From contig JBJFGR010000102.1 in NCBI GenBank assembly GCA_051892875.1, positions 1 through 8,934 of the forward strand: a stretch of DNA of 8,934 bases, given 5' to 3'. The stretch's first letter is position 1; each line of letters starts with the position of its first letter. This DNA is from JBJFGR01 sp051892875. Its GTDB lineage: Bacteria > Pseudomonadota > Gammaproteobacteria > Enterobacterales > Succinivibrionaceae. A program made the position numbers and the translations under genes. Of the stretch, positions 6,898-8,934 are shown piece after piece. The notes under the pieces are model-generated. The model was not told the DNA's origin. It saw only the letters and a list, made by a program, of their open reading frames with translations, and did no database searches.

Positions 6898-7183
6898 TAT
6901 TTTAAATAAATAATATACTAAATTTTAATAAAATTTAGACTTATTTTTTACATCACTAAATATGGCTTTACAACCGTCTTTGTAACCGCTGCACCACTCT
7001 ATTTAATTATAATTTTCTCAGAAAAAATACCATCATCTTTTCAAAACAAATTTCTTCGCCACTAGCCAAATAGAAAATAATTTCCTTAGTTATAAAAAAT
7101 CATATTTAAGTTCTGATTAAACATATATTTTCTTATTTTTATTCACAATTCTAATAGACGTTATTTTTTGATCAAACATATTG
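6898..7183. other. AT-rich intergenic stretch, no supported feature
   Basis: This lies between the promoter of the small charged gene and the gene remnant. The only open stretch noted is a 20-codon minus-strand frame at 7117-7179 (MFDQKITSIRIVNKNKKIYV), one base out of frame with the remnant's end. It could be the frameshifted tail of that remnant, but is too short to call. No terminator is obvious. Confidence 0.4.
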
Positions 7184-7462
7184 TCATTCATTTCTACATT
7201 TCTTGGTTATGATCTTAGATCTTATATTATCCTCAAGACTTTCATATAATTTTAATACAGCTATATCTTCAATAGTACCCAAAAACTCTTGAGGTTCTAA
7301 TTCATTTTTAAGTGATAACTCCTTGTTACCAATAAACAAACCGACAATCTTATAGACAGAATTTGAGAAAACAAAATCATTGCATTTATACTTAGCTAAT
7401 TCTTGGTTAACTAATTATTGTAGAATGCAATTTTTATCAATTCTTAAATTTATATTATTCAT
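7184..7462 (-). pseudogene. Small gene remnant downstream of hsdS with one in-frame nonsense codon
   Basis: On the minus strand, ATG 7462 opens a frame of 92 codons before TGA at 7186-7184, interrupted once by TAA at 7417-7415 (codon 16). Before the stop it reads MNNINLRIDKNCILQ. After it, 76 codons stay open with protein-like content, including AKYKCNDFVFSNSVYKIVGL, FIGNKELSLKNELEPQEFLG and TIEDIAVLKLYESLED. The TAA follows CAA and could be a CAA-to-TAA change. The ATG is 27 bases past the hsdS stop, in the same frame, so it may once have been the next gene in that operon. There is no good ribosome site before the ATG and no in-frame ATG after the TAA. I do not recognise the family. Confidence 0.5.
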
Positions 7463-7489
7463 AATTATAAACTCAATACTTTGTTATAA

Positions 7490-8934
7490 TTACTTGTCAA
7501 ACAAATCGATTTGCGATGTTATTTCTTCTAGCTTTTCAACAATGCGTTTCTGCTCGGAGAGAGGGGGAAGAGGTAAAAGCATTCTAGATAAAGACTGACC
7601 ATTACAATTTGGTTGAGCTGTTGCTGTTGTATTATCTTTTAATTGAATCCAATATAATTGAGACTCCATAAAGAATTTTAAGTATTCTGAAGATAATTTA
7701 TTGCTATATTTTGTACGAATTAAATACCCTGCAAAAATTGCATCCTCTTTTACTTCTTTCAATAAAAATGACTTTCCTACAGTTCCCCCTGTACGAGCAA
7801 ATAATATATCACCTACAGAAAGTTTATATGAATCAATATCACTTTCGTTTATTTCACAAAAAGGAACTTTATCCCATAGCACTTGATTATTTTGAATATC
7901 TGAAATTCTAACCATTTTTATCCTACCTTTTTGTTGAGCAGGAGCGTTGAAACCATATTGAATAGAAAAAGATAAAGTACCCCATCTACACCACTCCCAA
8001 CTATCAGGAATATCAAAAGGTATCTCCTCTTGAATACACTTGGTTTCGTTGCCAATGGTTTCGTAGAACTTGCCATCTTTACCTCTGAAGATCGTTGACT
8101 CATTCTTGTCTTTCTTGATCTTCTTGTCTTTTATGAGTTGTTCTTTTTCTGCTTTGATTTTTTTCAATAGCTCTGATGCAGGTTCGTCATTAGGATCTTG
8201 GGAGACTAGTTTCCCTTGAATGGCCTCTTGTAAAATAGATTTTCTTAACCTATTCGGAAATTCTTTTTGGAGTTTTGATAAAGCTTCTTCATTTTTACCA
8301 TAATCATCAACTAATGGTAATAACTTTTCAATTTCCTCTACAATGCGTTTCTGCTCGGAGAGAGGTGGGAGAGGGAATAATGTGGCAATTATTTTTTCTT
8401 TTGAAATATTAGGTTGAGCTCCTCCTTCTCCTTTCTTTATAAATTCATTTTTATGAGAACGGAGATAATAAAATAAATACAGATTGTTTACAATAATTGG
8501 CAAACACGAACAACATGCTTGATTTGTTGTTGCAGGAAATTTAAGTATGCCTAACTTACCAACTGTTGCTCCATACATTGCTATTAGTATACTACCTACA
8601 GGGTTTACTCTTAACGAGCACTCTTTTAATGCCAATTCGGTAATACTTTCAGGTATTACTTCAATATAGCCATCAGTTAAATCACCTGTTTTCAACCAAG
8701 GATAACCATCACCATAATAATCTTTGTTAGTACGTTGAGGAGTACTTCCTGATGCCCAATTACCTATAAATCCCAATCTACACCATTCCCAACTATCAGG
8801 AATCTCAAAAGGAATCTCCTTTTGAATACACTTGGTTTCTTCACCTATAGTTTCATAGAACAAACTATCTTTACCTCTGAAGATCGTTGACTCATTCTTG
8901 TCTTTCTTGATCTTCTTGTCTTTTATGAGTTGTT
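7490..8934 (-). CDS. hsdS: Type I restriction-modification specificity subunit HsdS (N-terminus beyond window)
   Basis: HsdS is the DNA-recognition subunit of the HsdR2M2S complex; its two target recognition domains (TRDs) each read half of a bipartite site. The frame is open to the right edge, giving 480 visible residues (residue 1 is Gln at 8932-8930). It begins inside the linker QLIKDKKIKKDKNESTIFRG, so only some tens of N-terminal residues are probably missing. TRD1 is at about 52-186 (ASGSTPQRTN, PWLKTGDLTDG, GAQPN), followed by PLPPLSEQKR at 187-196. The central conserved linker is at 197-313 (LRKSILQEAIQGKLVSQDPN, then DEPASELL). TRD2 is at about 316-453 (RISDIQ, GDILFARTGGTVGKS, TAQPN), followed by a second PLPPLSEQKR at 454-463 and a short tail ending at TAA 7492-7490. 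Each TRD is preceded by the same FYETIG..TKCIQ.EIPF.I segment and PDSWEWCR. Both half-repeats are intact, so it looks functional. A TTG at 8861-8863 lies in frame but is an internal Leu codon. Its hsdM and hsdR genes should lie to the right. Confidence 0.95.
   Translation of the reverse strand, partial: QLIKDKKIKKDKNESTIFRGKDSLFYETIGEETKCIQKEIPFEIPDSWEWCRLGFIGNWASGSTPQRTNKDYYGDGYPWLKTGDLTDGYIEVIPESITELALKECSLRVNPVGSILIAMYGATVGKLGILKFPATTNQACCSCLPIIVNNLYLFYYLRSHKNEFIKKGEGGAQPNISKEKIIATLFPLPPLSEQKRIVEEIEKLLPLVDDYGKNEEALSKLQKEFPNRLRKSILQEAIQGKLVSQDPNDEPASELLKKIKAEKEQLIKDKKIKKDKNESTIFRGKDGKFYETIGNETKCIQEEIPFDIPDSWEWCRWGTLSFSIQYGFNAPAQQKGRIKMVRISDIQNNQVLWDKVPFCEINESDIDSYKLSVGDILFARTGGTVGKSFLLKEVKEDAIFAGYLIRTKYSNKLSSEYLKFFMESQLYWIQLKDNTTATAQPNCNGQSLSRMLLPLPPLSEQKRIVEKLEEITSQIDLFDK
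7983..8142 (-). repeat. hsdS internal direct repeat, central-linker copy
   Basis: This copy encodes the linker leading into TRD2 (EQLIKDKKIKKDKNESTIF through PDSWEWCR). It aligns without gaps to 8775-8934, offset 792 bp (264 codons). The part at 8075-8142 is identical over 68 bases to 8867-8934. Confidence 0.9.
8775..8934 (-). repeat. hsdS internal direct repeat, N-terminal copy
   Basis: This copy encodes the linker leading into TRD1 and is cut by the window edge, so the perfect match to the central copy may extend further. The 3' part, over the FYETIG to WEWC codons, has scattered substitutions relative to 7983-8074. Confidence 0.9.

Noticed and set aside
245..7489. tRNA genes, CRISPR array or phage attachment site in the intergenic regions
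   Set aside because: I saw no cloverleaf with a TTCRA loop, no regularly spaced repeats, and no paired core sequences.
7918..8103. Minus-strand frame in another phase inside hsdS
   Set aside because: It overlaps the conserved central linker of hsdS in a different frame and does not resemble any protein I know.

Overview
The window is strongly AT-rich and looks like chromosomal DNA of a gammaproteobacterium. PurB and CorA both follow the Escherichia coli-type sequences closely and at nearly the same length (457 and 317 aa). The mix of E. coli-like housekeeping genes, low GC, a chemoreceptor, and Rpn-type and AAA-ATPase-like PD-(D/E)XK families fits Succinivibrionaceae (Aeromonadales; anaerobic gut or rumen bacteria). 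That assignment is inference from remembered family distributions, not a search result.

Layout. (1) 2-244 (+): the repetitive C-terminal tail of an Rpn/PD-(D/E)XK nuclease-transposase family protein, cut by the window edge. (2) 245-934: long intergenic stretch with small hairpins and no convincing gene. (3) 935-2830 (+): a membrane chemoreceptor with a dCache sensor carrying the amino-acid-binding residue set, closed by a terminator. (4) 3109-4482 (+): purB with its own promoter and a strong terminator. (5) 4651-5604 (+): corA, a Mg2+/Co2+ channel, with its own extended -10 promoter. (6) 5853-6251 (+): a broken gene whose N-terminus is an AAA-ATPase-like P-loop domain and whose C-terminus reads as the end of an IS256/Mutator transposase. 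(7) 6490-6840 (-): a small, highly charged unknown protein whose last codons appear to lie inside the IS end. (8) 7184-7462 (-): a small gene remnant with one nonsense codon. (9) 7490 to the right edge (-): nearly all of a type I restriction-modification specificity subunit, HsdS, with two half-repeats; its hsdM/hsdR partners would lie beyond the right edge.

The left two thirds are independently transcribed core genes in one direction. From about 5.8 kb rightward the DNA is accessory: transposon debris, an interrupted gene, a small orphan gene, a nonsense-bearing remnant and a restriction specificity gene with recombinogenic repeats. I saw no tRNA, rRNA, CRISPR array or complete mobile element. 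I found no convincing wholly new system. The most informative oddities are the ATPase/transposase fusion, the IS end that supplies a neighbour's stop codon, the single-stop remnant behind hsdS and the long perfect repeat inside hsdS.
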